From contig NC_135560.1 in NCBI RefSeq assembly GCF_964340395.1, positions 17,408,098 to 17,472,097 on the forward strand: a DNA stretch of 64,000 bases, given 5' to 3'. A model generated the notes under the pieces. That model was not told where the DNA came from, made no database searches, and saw nothing but the letters and a program-made list of their open reading frames with translations. This document shows, piece after piece, positions 22,836-32,205 of the stretch. The position numbers were made by a program, and so were the translations under genes. Position 1 is the stretch's first letter. Every line of letters starts with the position of its first letter. The DNA comes from Glandiceps talaboti (lineage: Eukaryota; Hemichordata; Enteropneusta; Spengelidae).

Positions 22836-23180
22836 TCTAGAACAAAAACCCAGACAACCTTAATCTTGATTATACAATGTAAGTAAGCATACTGTGTAAA
22901 GCCATAGACATTTAGATCAGAATTTTGGTGTGTATTGGTCCTGCTTGTACTAGCTAGCCTGTCACTCACTGGGATCTACGGCCATTTATTTCACTATCCA
23001 TGGTAAGATTGACCCTATCTTCTGTTTCTCATTACTCGACAGACCCAAATTTTCAGCTCCGATATCAACATAATTATTTTTTCACTCGCCCTTAATATTT
23101 TGCAGCACAGCGTCCTCTCTGGCAAGAATAAACAAGTGTCTGGACTGTCGACATCATCTAAAGTCATGGCGGCAGCGGCG
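22836..23180 (-). promoter_or_regulatory. Inferred 5'UTR intron and promoter of the DUF1761 gene
   Basis: On the minus strand the sequence TTTTTGTTCTAG just before the coding exon is a good splice acceptor, and CCCA|GTGAGTGAC at 22979-22978 is a good donor, so a noncoding exon probably ends at 22980. Upstream of it, GCCGCCATGACTT (about 23176-23160) matches a YY1-type initiator motif. It could also start a short unsupported ORF. Confidence 0.45.
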
Positions 23181-23289
23181 ACACTTGTTCATGAACAGAG
23201 CATTTTTTCATGATGAAAGTTATTCAATTCAATAGGGGGGCTTAGAACATGCCAACTGTGTAGAGAAGCTGGGAGAGGGGGTGTTACCA

Positions 23290-23998
23290 GGAATCTGCTA
23301 AAAAGAAGATAGAGAGGAGGAAAGGCAGTGTTCTGTTTCTTTGGGAACTTTCAGATCATGAGCGCTGCACTTTCTGTGAGCAAGAAACTGAAACAATTAG
23401 GCATCTATTTTTTAAATGTCCATTTGTACAACAGATATGGAATCATATATTTAACAATTGTAATGTTATCCTTTCTGAAACTGAAGCATTCTTGGGTATC
23501 GATAGTGCCAATCACACCATAAATGGCTGGAATATTATTTGTCTCCTTGCGAAGAGATTTATTTACAACTGTAAAATGTCAGGGATCATTCCAATTATTA
23601 ATATTTTTAAAGAAAATATTAGATATTATAGAAACGTCTTGGTTTGTTTTGCAAATGAACGCAGGGCAAAATGATACATAACAAGTCTCAATGAATTTTT
23701 GCTATATATTTTTTTATTTTATTTGCTGCTGAAATGTAGATGGTAAATTAAATCTGCAACTAAATACAATTACTTAGTTTTTGTAATTTTCCTTAACTAG
23801 TTTTTTTTTCACAATATAGTTGGATTTCTTTTTTTGTGTGTGTGTCTTACTCCCCTCTTTTGATCTGTAAACCTTTTCTTTTTCTTTGTTGTTCTTCGTC
23901 TTGTGCCTGTCTTGTTTTTGTGAAATATTTTCTTTGAAAATGTTCAATAAACATCAAAATGATTTTAAAAAATATTAAAAATTAAAAAAAAAAAAAGC
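23290..23998 (+). pseudogene. 5'-truncated LINE: C-terminal RT zinc-knuckle region and poly-A tail
   Basis: The reading frame LWELSDHERCTFCEQETE, then TIRHLFFKCPFVQQIW, is the Cys-x2-Cys...His-x4-Cys zinc-binding tail (zf-RVT type) that ends the reverse transcriptase ORF of L1/Tx1-like non-LTR retrotransposons. The frame stops at about 23671. An AATAAA (about 23946) and a poly-A stretch ending near 23998 mark the 3' end. Endonuclease and polymerase domains are absent, so the copy is dead on arrival. The 5' boundary is uncertain and I found no clear target duplication. Confidence 0.75.
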
Positions 23999-23999
23999 A

Positions 24000-24695
24000 G
24001 AGAAACATGACAAAGATGATTTGTTTTTGTTTTCTTCCGTTTTTTGGTTGTTTTCAGATCGGCCAACCGACCCATAGCTGCTGAAAAAGTAACGAGAAGC
24101 ATTTTAATAAATTGGGTCATCCTAAACGAGTACAGCAGAATCTGAATCTGTAGATCCGGTGAGTATAATAAACGGGTTATACTTGTAAGTTGTATGACAG
24201 ATACACTAGTACATGTTTGATAGTAATACCTTTGTTTGTATCTCAAGCTGACCATAGACCGTTAGGGTCTATGAGCTGACAGATAATGGAAATGATGCTT
24301 TCTGGTACGTCAACATTGCATTCTTCGCAAGTTACGATCAAGCTAGGTTACAGCATGTACCCAATTTTTGTGAAGTGTTTTGGTAGATCTGCATACGTGG
24401 CACACACATGTGCTGATTTTGGCTGTATAGTTAGTTACTTCAATATTCAAGGATGTTTGTCTGAGAAAAGCTCGAAGCTCCTTTACTCCTTTACTGATAT
24501 TTTGAAAGCAGGCAAATGAAGTTGGCAACAGCTAGAAAAGAGTATGACCCACCTTAATTGCAACTTCTGTGTTCCTTCTGTAGTGTACCGAGTGAGCCGT
24601 GTCCTTCTGCTCTTTTCAAAACGCTTGGAGTCTGGCACGGAGTATAGTACGCAGGGAGACTACAACAAGGGTGAATGATGATGAGTGCTGTCAGC
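24000..24695. other. Noncoding flank of the LINE
   Basis: No gene supported. A small inverted word pair (GACCGTTAGGGTCTATG, 24249-24272) is visible but short. Confidence 0.4.
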
Positions 24696-24936
24696 TTTAC
24701 TTCCGGTCACCTAAATGTAAACAAAGCTAGGGCCATCCGGTCACCAGCTCACTAGAGAAAGTGGGTCAGGGTCACGTGGCAACTAAAACGGGTCGCCATA
24801 AAAACGTACACTTATTATCACACACAGTGCATCAATGGTGCACGAGAACAAAAAAGATGATGCCTACCGAGTTATACACGGAGAAATTATATGCAAGGTA
24901 CCATCACAGATTCAACATTTATCACCGCTAGAATAA
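24696..24936 (+). promoter_or_regulatory. Promoter-like patch followed by a short ORF
   Basis: An ETS-type ACTTCCGG (24700-24707) and a perfect E-box within GGTCACGTGGCA (about 24770-24781) precede an ATG at 24835. That ATG opens a 33-codon ORF beginning MVHENKKDDAYRVIHGE; an AAG|GTACCA after about 20 codons could be a splice donor. No downstream partner exon was found and no similarity is recognised. It may be the start of an unlisted gene, a lncRNA promoter, or chance. Confidence 0.25.
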
Positions 24937-25051
24937 TAAAGAAAGTTGGACCGAGTCATTTTTCATTTAAAAAACAGCAGTCAGAGAGGCAGACAAACTT
25001 TAGACAGCGAGATAGAGATAGAGAGGAGAGAGAGTCGTAGACTCAAACAGG

Positions 25052-25052
25052 C

Positions 25053-25113
<61 letters not shown>
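25052..25113. repeat. (CAGA)n microsatellite
   Basis: About fifteen uninterrupted CAGA units. Confidence 0.95.
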
Positions 25114-25115
<2 letters not shown>

Positions 25116-25828
25116 GATATAGAAAGACGAAGAACAAAAGATGACTAAAGTGGGTTTTTTTATAAACTCCACACTATTAATACATCAATACTCTCTCAAA
25201 TTCAGACCACCGATTGTTTGGTGTTCTGAGAATCAAAATAACGATTTTGTAATTTCGATGTGCATTCTTTATTAAATATGATTTTTTTTTGTCTCGTCCA
25301 CACATAGGGTGTCTGAATAGTACAACTTCAAGCCAGGTATTATTAAAGCGTTCTCCTAAAGTGTGTTTGATGCTAACCCTGTAAAAAAATTCAAATTAAA
25401 AAGTCTTCAAAAACACAGTTTGTTAAAAATCTAAATACAAATTGTAAGTAGTACATAAAATAAGTCTATGCTGTATATTTCTGTATAAATATGACTTGCC
25501 GTTATGTATTTACAAAAATACAGTCGAGTATACACACAAAGAAAATGGTCATATGTATATACAATACGACAACGTAGCATATTTTATGGGCGATACCAAT
25601 TTATACCAACAGTGATTATCGATATCACAGCGAATGAACCATTCATTACATAGTTTGATATATACGACGTGGTATCTCTTTTGTAAGGTTCGTCGATAGA
25701 GTACACATATACACCCTGTCTGTGTCTCTATAAATAGTAATCTGTTTAATGAAACTGTATGTTCTCCAACTGTATTGATTACTCGTGAAATAAATGTTAA
25801 CTGCATACATGTATTTTACTAGTCTAGG
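25114..25828. other. Noncoding AT-rich stretch
   Basis: Nothing supportable on either strand. Confidence 0.4.
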
Positions 25829-25885
25829 TCCTGACAGGGAACGTATTCAGTAGTCACAATGTACTCCATACGTTCCCTGTCAGGA
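25829..25885. repeat. 57-bp near-perfect hairpin
   Basis: The left arm TCCTGACAGGGAACGTAT (25829-25846) pairs perfectly with the right arm 25868-25885. After a 2x2 mismatch, AGTA pairs with TACT, closing a 9-base loop. It is isolated, with no matching TSD or poly-T. Confidence 0.7.
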
Positions 25886-26618
25886 ACTATAATAGTATTT
25901 TACGTATCAGCTCTAACTTTTTTACAGGTTATCAATCGAATAGGTCAAGGGTCAACTCTTTGTTTGTACCTGAATACCTGTACACATGCGCAGCAAACAA
26001 AATGATAAGCTTATATATAATGGGAAAATGAACCTTGTGTGTTACAAAAAAAACTCATGTAAGGCTTATTAATTGCATTTTTCTAGTTTGTCAACTATAT
26101 CAATATTATTTTTACGAGTAAAGCTTTTGCTAGAACCCGTTTTCAGCCAAAATCGCTTGTAATAAGAACGAATCTTGTCTCCCCTCCACTGTCTATGAAC
26201 ATATCAGCACCTTATACATTAACATATATCGAAAATTAAAAGTGTGACAAACAGTAGCATTAGTTAGTTAAAATGGTTAGGGATACATTTGTGTAGTACT
26301 TCAAAGCAGTCAATATCTGACATCATCATGATTAATTTCGTCATTTTATAAAAACAAATTATCGATACTGTACAGTAAAAGACGAATTTTGCAACAAAAA
26401 AATTCTAATATTCATTTCCACAACATATTAAACTATGAATGTTTTAAGGTCATAATTATCATAGTCATAACTATAGGCTAATTATGCATTCATCGTTTAT
26501 ATTGATATTAAAGTTTATATTAATGATTATGTTTCATATTTAAAAGATACTGAGCTCGAGTAGTAACCGTATGGCAGTGAGACACTTAACACACACACAT
26601 ACACACATACAGGTGCGC

Positions 26619-26649
26619 GCATGCATGCATGCATACATACATACATACA

Positions 26650-26733
<84 letters not shown>

Positions 26734-26815
26734 TATATAAGATGGATGGATGGATGGATGGATGGATGGATGGATGGATGGATGGATAGATGGATAGATA
26801 GATTAGATAGATAGA
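26619..26815. repeat. Compound microsatellite CATG-CATA-TA-GATG-GATA
   Basis: Successive blocks: CATG (26619-26632), CATA (to about 26679), TA (to about 26728), GATG (26741-26786) and GATA (to about 26815). It lies about 210 bp beyond the stop codon of the first LRR gene, possibly in or next to its 3'UTR. Confidence 0.95.
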
Positions 26816-27025
26816 TATGGTAAATATGGTAAATGTGTAAATTGTTAATCATCATCAATAGACCAATGTTCATTATTCTAAGGCTTATGGGTTGTTTTTT
26901 ATCAATATTATATGCATTCTACATTATATTTCAATATTGTTGTGTTCGGCTGATTCTCGTTCCGAGTCTCTCTTCTTTTAAATTTAGAGTGTCTTTCTTA
27001 CTTCACGTAAAAAGTTGGTGTGCGA

Positions 27026-30000
27026 CTACAAAGATGTGAAGCTCAGTTCATTAGTTCCTACTGCTGCCATATTTGTATACCCCAAACGATCTTTGGTATC
27101 AGCGTGTTGCTTGTTCAAAATGCCGTTTCCATTCTCAGCACAACCATGAGATTGGGCAATGCTACCGTGTTGTTCTTTTTCAAATTCTGTAGCACACTGA
27201 CCTACATTACTGAATTCCAATTTTTCAGTTCGCTTTTGTCTATTTACAATTCTTCTGTGTTTGATACACAAAATAGTTACAAAACCACCCAACAATATAG
27301 CACAGAGTATGCCGCCAATGAGGCCCCCGTAGAAGAGACCCTTAATGCCAGCCCCGAACAGCCCTATTTTTTCTGTGGAATCATCACCGACAGATACAGC
27401 TGTTGAAATCAATATTTCTTCAGTCGTTCCTTCTGCTTCCTTCAACCTGACTTGTAAGTGCCTTAGAGCAATGGCCGAACCGTTATCGTTTGTAGCAACG
27501 CATCTGTAGGCTCCTTGATGTTTAGCTCCTGATGCAATGATACAAAGTTGATTATCTTCTCTGTTCGGGAAATACTCATACCCAAAAGATGATTTGATTG
27601 TTTCACTGGATAGTTCGCCGTGTGGGGTTATCCAGTAGACACTTGGTTTTGGAACACCAGTAACATTGCAGTCCAGCTTGGCAGGGTCGCCTTCATCAAC
27701 AGATAGCCATCGCTCTGGTTCATAGAAAGTTGGGGGACTACACGTCATATTTTCAGCGGCGATTTCATGTATACTGACACCCTTGTACAACTCTGGAGAT
27801 CTGCATACTAATCCTAATAAGGATAATTCGTTACTTGGCATTAATAACCATTCTTTGAATCCTCTGAGGTGGCAATCACAAGCAAAAGGATTGTCGTAAA
27901 AAAGAATTTCACTATTGTAATCCATTGAGTATGGATGTAGAGTCGCAAATGTGTCTCGATGGAGTGTCGTCAAGTTGTTCCGCTGAAAGTTAATTTGTGC
28001 TTCAACAACACTGATATTCGCAAATGCCGATTTGTCTACTTCTTCAAGTCCCATGTCTGTCAGGTGCAGGTAAAATGGGTACAGACTGGCATAATCAAAC
28101 CCGGAAAACGCTCGAGGTCCAATAGCACTAATACGATTTCCACTCAAATTGATTTCAACACCTTCATCAAAGAATAATGAAATATATGGTGAATCAAAGG
28201 GTGGTATGGAAGTCAGTCGATTGTAGCTAAGGTCCAAACCATACATACGTCGAGAAATGTTGAAGAAACTGGTGGGTATTGTTTCAATGAGATTGTTGGA
28301 CAGTGCTAAACTCTGCAGTCTTGGCAATGGAGTTATGTTTGGTGGTTGAGTTAAATAATTGTCATCCATGAAGAGGCGTTCTAAGTTTGTAAGCGCATTA
28401 AATACATCGTGTGGTAAGGTTCTTATGCCGTTGTTCTGTATCTGTAAACTAGTTGTGCTTGATAACCCAGCGAACATGTTCGGTGTCAGTACCGAGAGAA
28501 AGTTATCATTGACGTTTAAAATATTGATACCTGGCAAATCTCTAAGTGGACTGAGATCAGAGATGTTGTTATTATTCAGAGAGAGGTATCTCAATTTTTG
28601 TAAATTGTTGATGCTGGCAATAGTACTTGTTGTTATCATGTTGTTGCCAAGGTACAAAACCTGTAAGTTATCGAGTCCCGTGAAAGAGTCATTTGGTAAT
28701 GATAAAATGTGGTTGTTCCTCAACTTTAATGACACAAGGTTTCCAGGATAGGGTTCGACAAAAACTGGGGGAGTGGTAAACAAGTTGTCACTTAGATCCA
28801 AAAATTTCAAGCTGTCCAAATTACTGGATATGTTTGTCGGTAGTTCAGCTATACTGTTGTTATATAGGTGCAATCTTTCTAACTTGTTGAGTCCATGAAA
28901 GGCACCATCGGCAATAGTGTTTATATTGTTGTCGTTTATATATAACATCTTCAACGAACTCAAATCACTGAAAATGTTCGCCGCTACTTCTGTTAGTTTG
29001 TTATCATCCAGATACAGTCTCTGCAGATTGTTTAGCCCTTGAAAGGCATCATGGTCAATTCTTGATATCTCGTTCGAGTACAGATACAACTCAAGCAACG
29101 CGGGAATATCCTTGAAGATGCTAGCTGTTAGTTCTGTTATTTTGTTATTATACAAATGCAGATGTATTAAGTTATCCATTCCTTTAAATGCATCATCCGT
29201 GATTCGGGTTATCATGTTAGAATAGAGATGAACAATCCTCAATGAAGTCAAGTCACTGAACATTTCAGCTGATACTTCTGTTATTCTGTTATTGTACATA
29301 TACAGTGTTCGTAGACTCTGTAGCCCTCTGAAGGTACCATTAGCAATGTTCGCTATCTCAGTGGAATAGAGATACAGTACTTTCAATGATTCCAAATCAC
29401 TGAATACGCCTGGCTGTAATTCCGAAAGTGTAGTATTGTACAAATACAACATTTGCAAGTTGTTCAAGCCATCGAAGGTTCCATCAGCTATTGTACTTAT
29501 CCTGTTGCTGTCGAGGCGCAGTGACGTCAGTGTTGGTAAGTCTCTCAGAACGATTGATGATAATTCAGTAATGTTGTTTTTATATAAATACAATCTTATC
29601 AAACTGTTCAAACCATGGAAGGCACCAACAGCAATGTTAGTTATATCATTTGAGTTCAGGTCCAGTTCTTGCAATGTCGACAAATCACTGAAAACGTTTG
29701 CTGCTAATTCTGTGATTTTGTTGTTTCCAAGTTTCAGCTTTTCCAGGTTATTTAACCCATTAAGGGCTCCATCATGAATTTTCAGTACGCTATTACCATC
29801 AACACTTAAGTACTTCAGTGTTGGCAAACTAATAAATGTATTTGGATGCAATTCAGTTATTTTGTTATAATACAGAAATAATTGTTCAAGACTGTCCAAT
29901 CCATGAAATGTTCCATTTGAAATCAAAGTTATGTCGTTGTAGCCCAGGTAAAGATTCTTCAGTTTTGAGAAACGTGATAATGCTCCATCTGGGATCGATG

Positions 30001-30184
30001 TTAAACCGTTGTTGTCAAGTTGGAGGGTAACTACGTCGACTGGAATATCCAATGGTATCTCTGTGAATGATCTACCATTGCAATATACGTAATCATAGGA
30101 TTGGCAACTGCATCCACGTGGACATGCTTTAACATAGTACACAGTCAAACCAAGGAGTGCAACTAACAACTTAATGGAATCCAT
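27026..30184 (-). CDS. LRR-Ig type I transmembrane receptor, 1052 aa, single coding exon
   Basis: Signal peptide 1-20; LRRNT with C-x3-C-x-C and a fourth Cys (21-46); about 29 LRRs (about 50-764) of the LxxLxLxxNxI type; LRRCT starting at NPFACDCH (765-816); one Ig domain (817-916; Cys839, Trp851, Cys895 in GAYRC); transmembrane segment 950-974 rich in GxxxG-like spacing (GGLIGGILCAILLGG); cytoplasmic tail of 78 residues with a YTNM motif and a C-terminal FTSL that fits a class I PDZ ligand. The domain order equals LRIG/AMIGO/LINGO-like adhesion or signalling receptors, but no specific orthologue is recognised. The whole CDS is in one exon. A 5'UTR acceptor (TTTTTCTCTTGCAG, AG at 30209-30208) lies 23 bases before the ATG, so the promoter is further right. 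It is a paralogue of the gene at 36811-39216. Confidence 0.93.
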   Translation of the reverse strand: MDSIKLLVALLGLTVYYVKACPRGCSCQSYDYVYCNGRSFTEIPLDIPVDVVTLQLDNNGLTSIPDGALSRFSKLKNLYLGYNDITLISNGTFHGLDSLEQLFLYYNKITELHPNTFISLPTLKYLSVDGNSVLKIHDGALNGLNNLEKLKLGNNKITELAANVFSDLSTLQELDLNSNDITNIAVGAFHGLNSLIRLYLYKNNITELSSIVLRDLPTLTSLRLDSNRISTIADGTFDGLNNLQMLYLYNTTLSELQPGVFSDLESLKVLYLYSTEIANIANGTFRGLQSLRTLYMYNNRITEVSAEMFSDLTSLRIVHLYSNMITRITDDAFKGMDNLIHLHLYNNKITELTASIFKDIPALLELYLYSNEISRIDHDAFQGLNNLQRLYLDDNKLTEVAANIFSDLSSLKMLYINDNNINTIADGAFHGLNKLERLHLYNNSIAELPTNISSNLDSLKFLDLSDNLFTTPPVFVEPYPGNLVSLKLRNNHILSLPNDSFTGLDNLQVLYLGNNMITTSTIASINNLQKLRYLSLNNNNISDLSPLRDLPGINILNVNDNFLSVLTPNMFAGLSSTTSLQIQNNGIRTLPHDVFNALTNLERLFMDDNYLTQPPNITPLPRLQSLALSNNLIETIPTSFFNISRRMYGLDLSYNRLTSIPPFDSPYISLFFDEGVEINLSGNRISAIGPRAFSGFDYASLYPFYLHLTDMGLEEVDKSAFANISVVEAQINFQRNNLTTLHRDTFATLHPYSMDYNSEILFYDNPFACDCHLRGFKEWLLMPSNELSLLGLVCRSPELYKGVSIHEIAAENMTCSPPTFYEPERWLSVDEGDPAKLDCNVTGVPKPSVYWITPHGELSSETIKSSFGYEYFPNREDNQLCIIASGAKHQGAYRCVATNDNGSAIALRHLQVRLKEAEGTTEEILISTAVSVGDDSTEKIGLFGAGIKGLFYGGLIGGILCAILLGGFVTILCIKHRRIVNRQKRTEKLEFSNVGQCATEFEKEQHGSIAQSHGCAENGNGILNKQHADTKDRLGYTNMAAVGTNELSFTSL

Positions 30185-30209
30185 TGTTTTATTCCGTATA
30201 TTACTTCCT

Positions 30210-30904
30210 GCAAGAGAAAAACAAACATGTAGGTATTGACACTATAAAACACAAATTCATAAATGTGTAATCGACTTAATTTGTGATGGAATAGCGACTT
30301 TCCGTAACACTTGTAGATGTCCTCACATCTACCTTTTTCAGAGTAAGAGACAATAAATCTGTAACTTTTGCTTCAAAGACTCTACGAAGGGAATTTATTT
30401 TGACGTTGGTCACGGTAAATGCTAAAGGACACGAATCCTGATTAACGTCGTACAGATTTTGCGAAATAATAACCGTATTTTTTGCTTCGTGGCACCTTTG
30501 CTGTGTATGTATCAAGTAATTTATTTTTTAGTAGGTTGATTTGACATGGCATAAATCAGGCAAGATCAAGGTAAAAGTCTCGCCCGCGGCGACTAACGTG
30601 GTATGAATTTGCTATCGATTTTATACTTTAGTGTGCAATATATTATGAATTTCTATGAAAGACTTATAACATGTATTATATTTGGATATGCAGGAGAAGT
30701 TCGTCCGTTCGACTGTTGAAATATATAGCACAAAGTTTGAGTGAAATGGGATGGGTTGGCCAGAAAAACAAATAGGCCGACGAAACTAGATTGATCAATA
30801 TATGCCATAATATTTCAGTTTGGTTATATTAATTGGTTGCGTTTTGTTGTCTATGTGGCTACATTAAATTAGACCTCTGACAGACAGGCATACAGACAGA
30901 GACA
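30210..30904. other. 5' flank or 5'UTR intron of the LRR-Ig gene
   Basis: This sequence should be intronic, because a splice acceptor abuts it. The matching donor and first exon were not located. No other gene is seen. Confidence 0.4.
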
Positions 30905-30983
30905 GACACTCACTCACTCACTCACTCACTCACTCACTCACTCACATACATACATACATACATACATACATACATACATACAT

Positions 30984-31026
<43 letters not shown>

Positions 31027-31093
31027 CTTGCACATACATACATACATACATACATACATACATACATACATACATACATACATACATACATAC

Positions 31094-31169
<76 letters not shown>
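30905..31169. repeat. Compound microsatellite CTCA-CATA-CAGA-CATA-CT
   Basis: Five successive simple-sequence blocks in 265 bp: CTCA to about 30944, CATA to about 30985, CAGA to about 31025, CATA to about 31093, and CT to 31169. Confidence 0.95.
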
Positions 31170-31172
<3 letters not shown>

Positions 31173-31800
31173 CTCCAACTAAATAATGAACGTTTTATAG
31201 TCGTAACAGATATCTATTCAGCCAGACATGACAGTATGTCCTACCCGTAACATGTACAATATATATACAATAGATGTAGCAGTACAACAATACGCGTCAG
31301 GCGATAGCGAAGAATTATCAACGGAAACGTATGTTAGGCATAGTACTGGTATATACATGGATTGCGGGGTGTGTTTTTTTAAAAACTGAAAAATTTGCAG
31401 AACTGGCAAAATTTATCAAAGTGCTGTGGTAGGTTATCAATAACATGTCCACAGTGTACTATGTCATACAAATACATCATTTTACACAAACAACAAAATA
31501 ACATTTAAATATAACAGCGTAAATTACAGACCTAGCTGCGGGTAAGGGCAACCATTTGCAACAGATGGTGACGTTATGATGATGATTTATATTCATAATA
31601 CACAGGGGGCGCTGCACTTACAGCCTGTGCCGTAATACAGTTACGCTGTACGATGGGCATATGTATATATTATTTAATGGGGAACATTTCTCGTCGAACA
31701 ATTGTAGTGTACTTGTTCTAATTAAATTTCTCGTCATGGTATTAAAGATGAGGTGATTTAATTACAGAAATTAACACTACAATACTGTAACAATGCAGAA

Positions 31801-31864
31801 TACATACATACATACATACATACATACATACATACATACATACATACATACATACATACATACA
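31801..31864. repeat. (CATA)n microsatellite
   Basis: About sixteen uninterrupted units. Confidence 0.95.
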
Positions 31865-32164
31865 CTCCGTCGTCATTAAAATTTTGAGAAATAAGTGACA
31901 AAAAGGTAAAATGAACCATAAAACAACCATTTTAAGATTTTAAAGGCACAATCATTAATATTCCATTTTATGTTCGCTAAGATCACATAACAATTATACA
32001 TTTGCATGTACTAAAATGAAAATATCCTACCATACATGGTTTGCTGGTTTCTGGATTTGATTGCTGTTATCAGAAATACACAAGAACATTCTTCAGTTTA
32101 TTTGCGTGTTTGCTTTGTACAATGTAAATATTTATGTGTGTCCAACTCGAATGTAGTACATCTA

Positions 32165-32205
32165 AGGCATGGGCGGGGCCGTGCAGTGTCAACCAATGAA
32201 ATTAC
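32165..32205. promoter_or_regulatory. GC-box/CCAAT cluster, possible promoter
   Basis: GGGCGGGGC (32171-32179) is followed 15 bp later by CCAAT (32195-32199). Such clusters are rare in this AT-rich window, and the site is about 2 kb upstream of the LRR-Ig ATG, where a 5'UTR exon is expected. No transcript start can be shown. Confidence 0.25.

Noticed and set aside
27959-28751. Plus-strand ORFs of 72-130 codons inside the LRR genes (also 29436-29777 and 37736-38539)
   Set aside because: They lie antisense to the LRR exons and owe their openness to the repeated LRR codons.
30905-31169. Possible CRISPR-like or satellite array
   Set aside because: The blocks are simple 2- and 4-bp repeats without spacers, in a eukaryotic genome.
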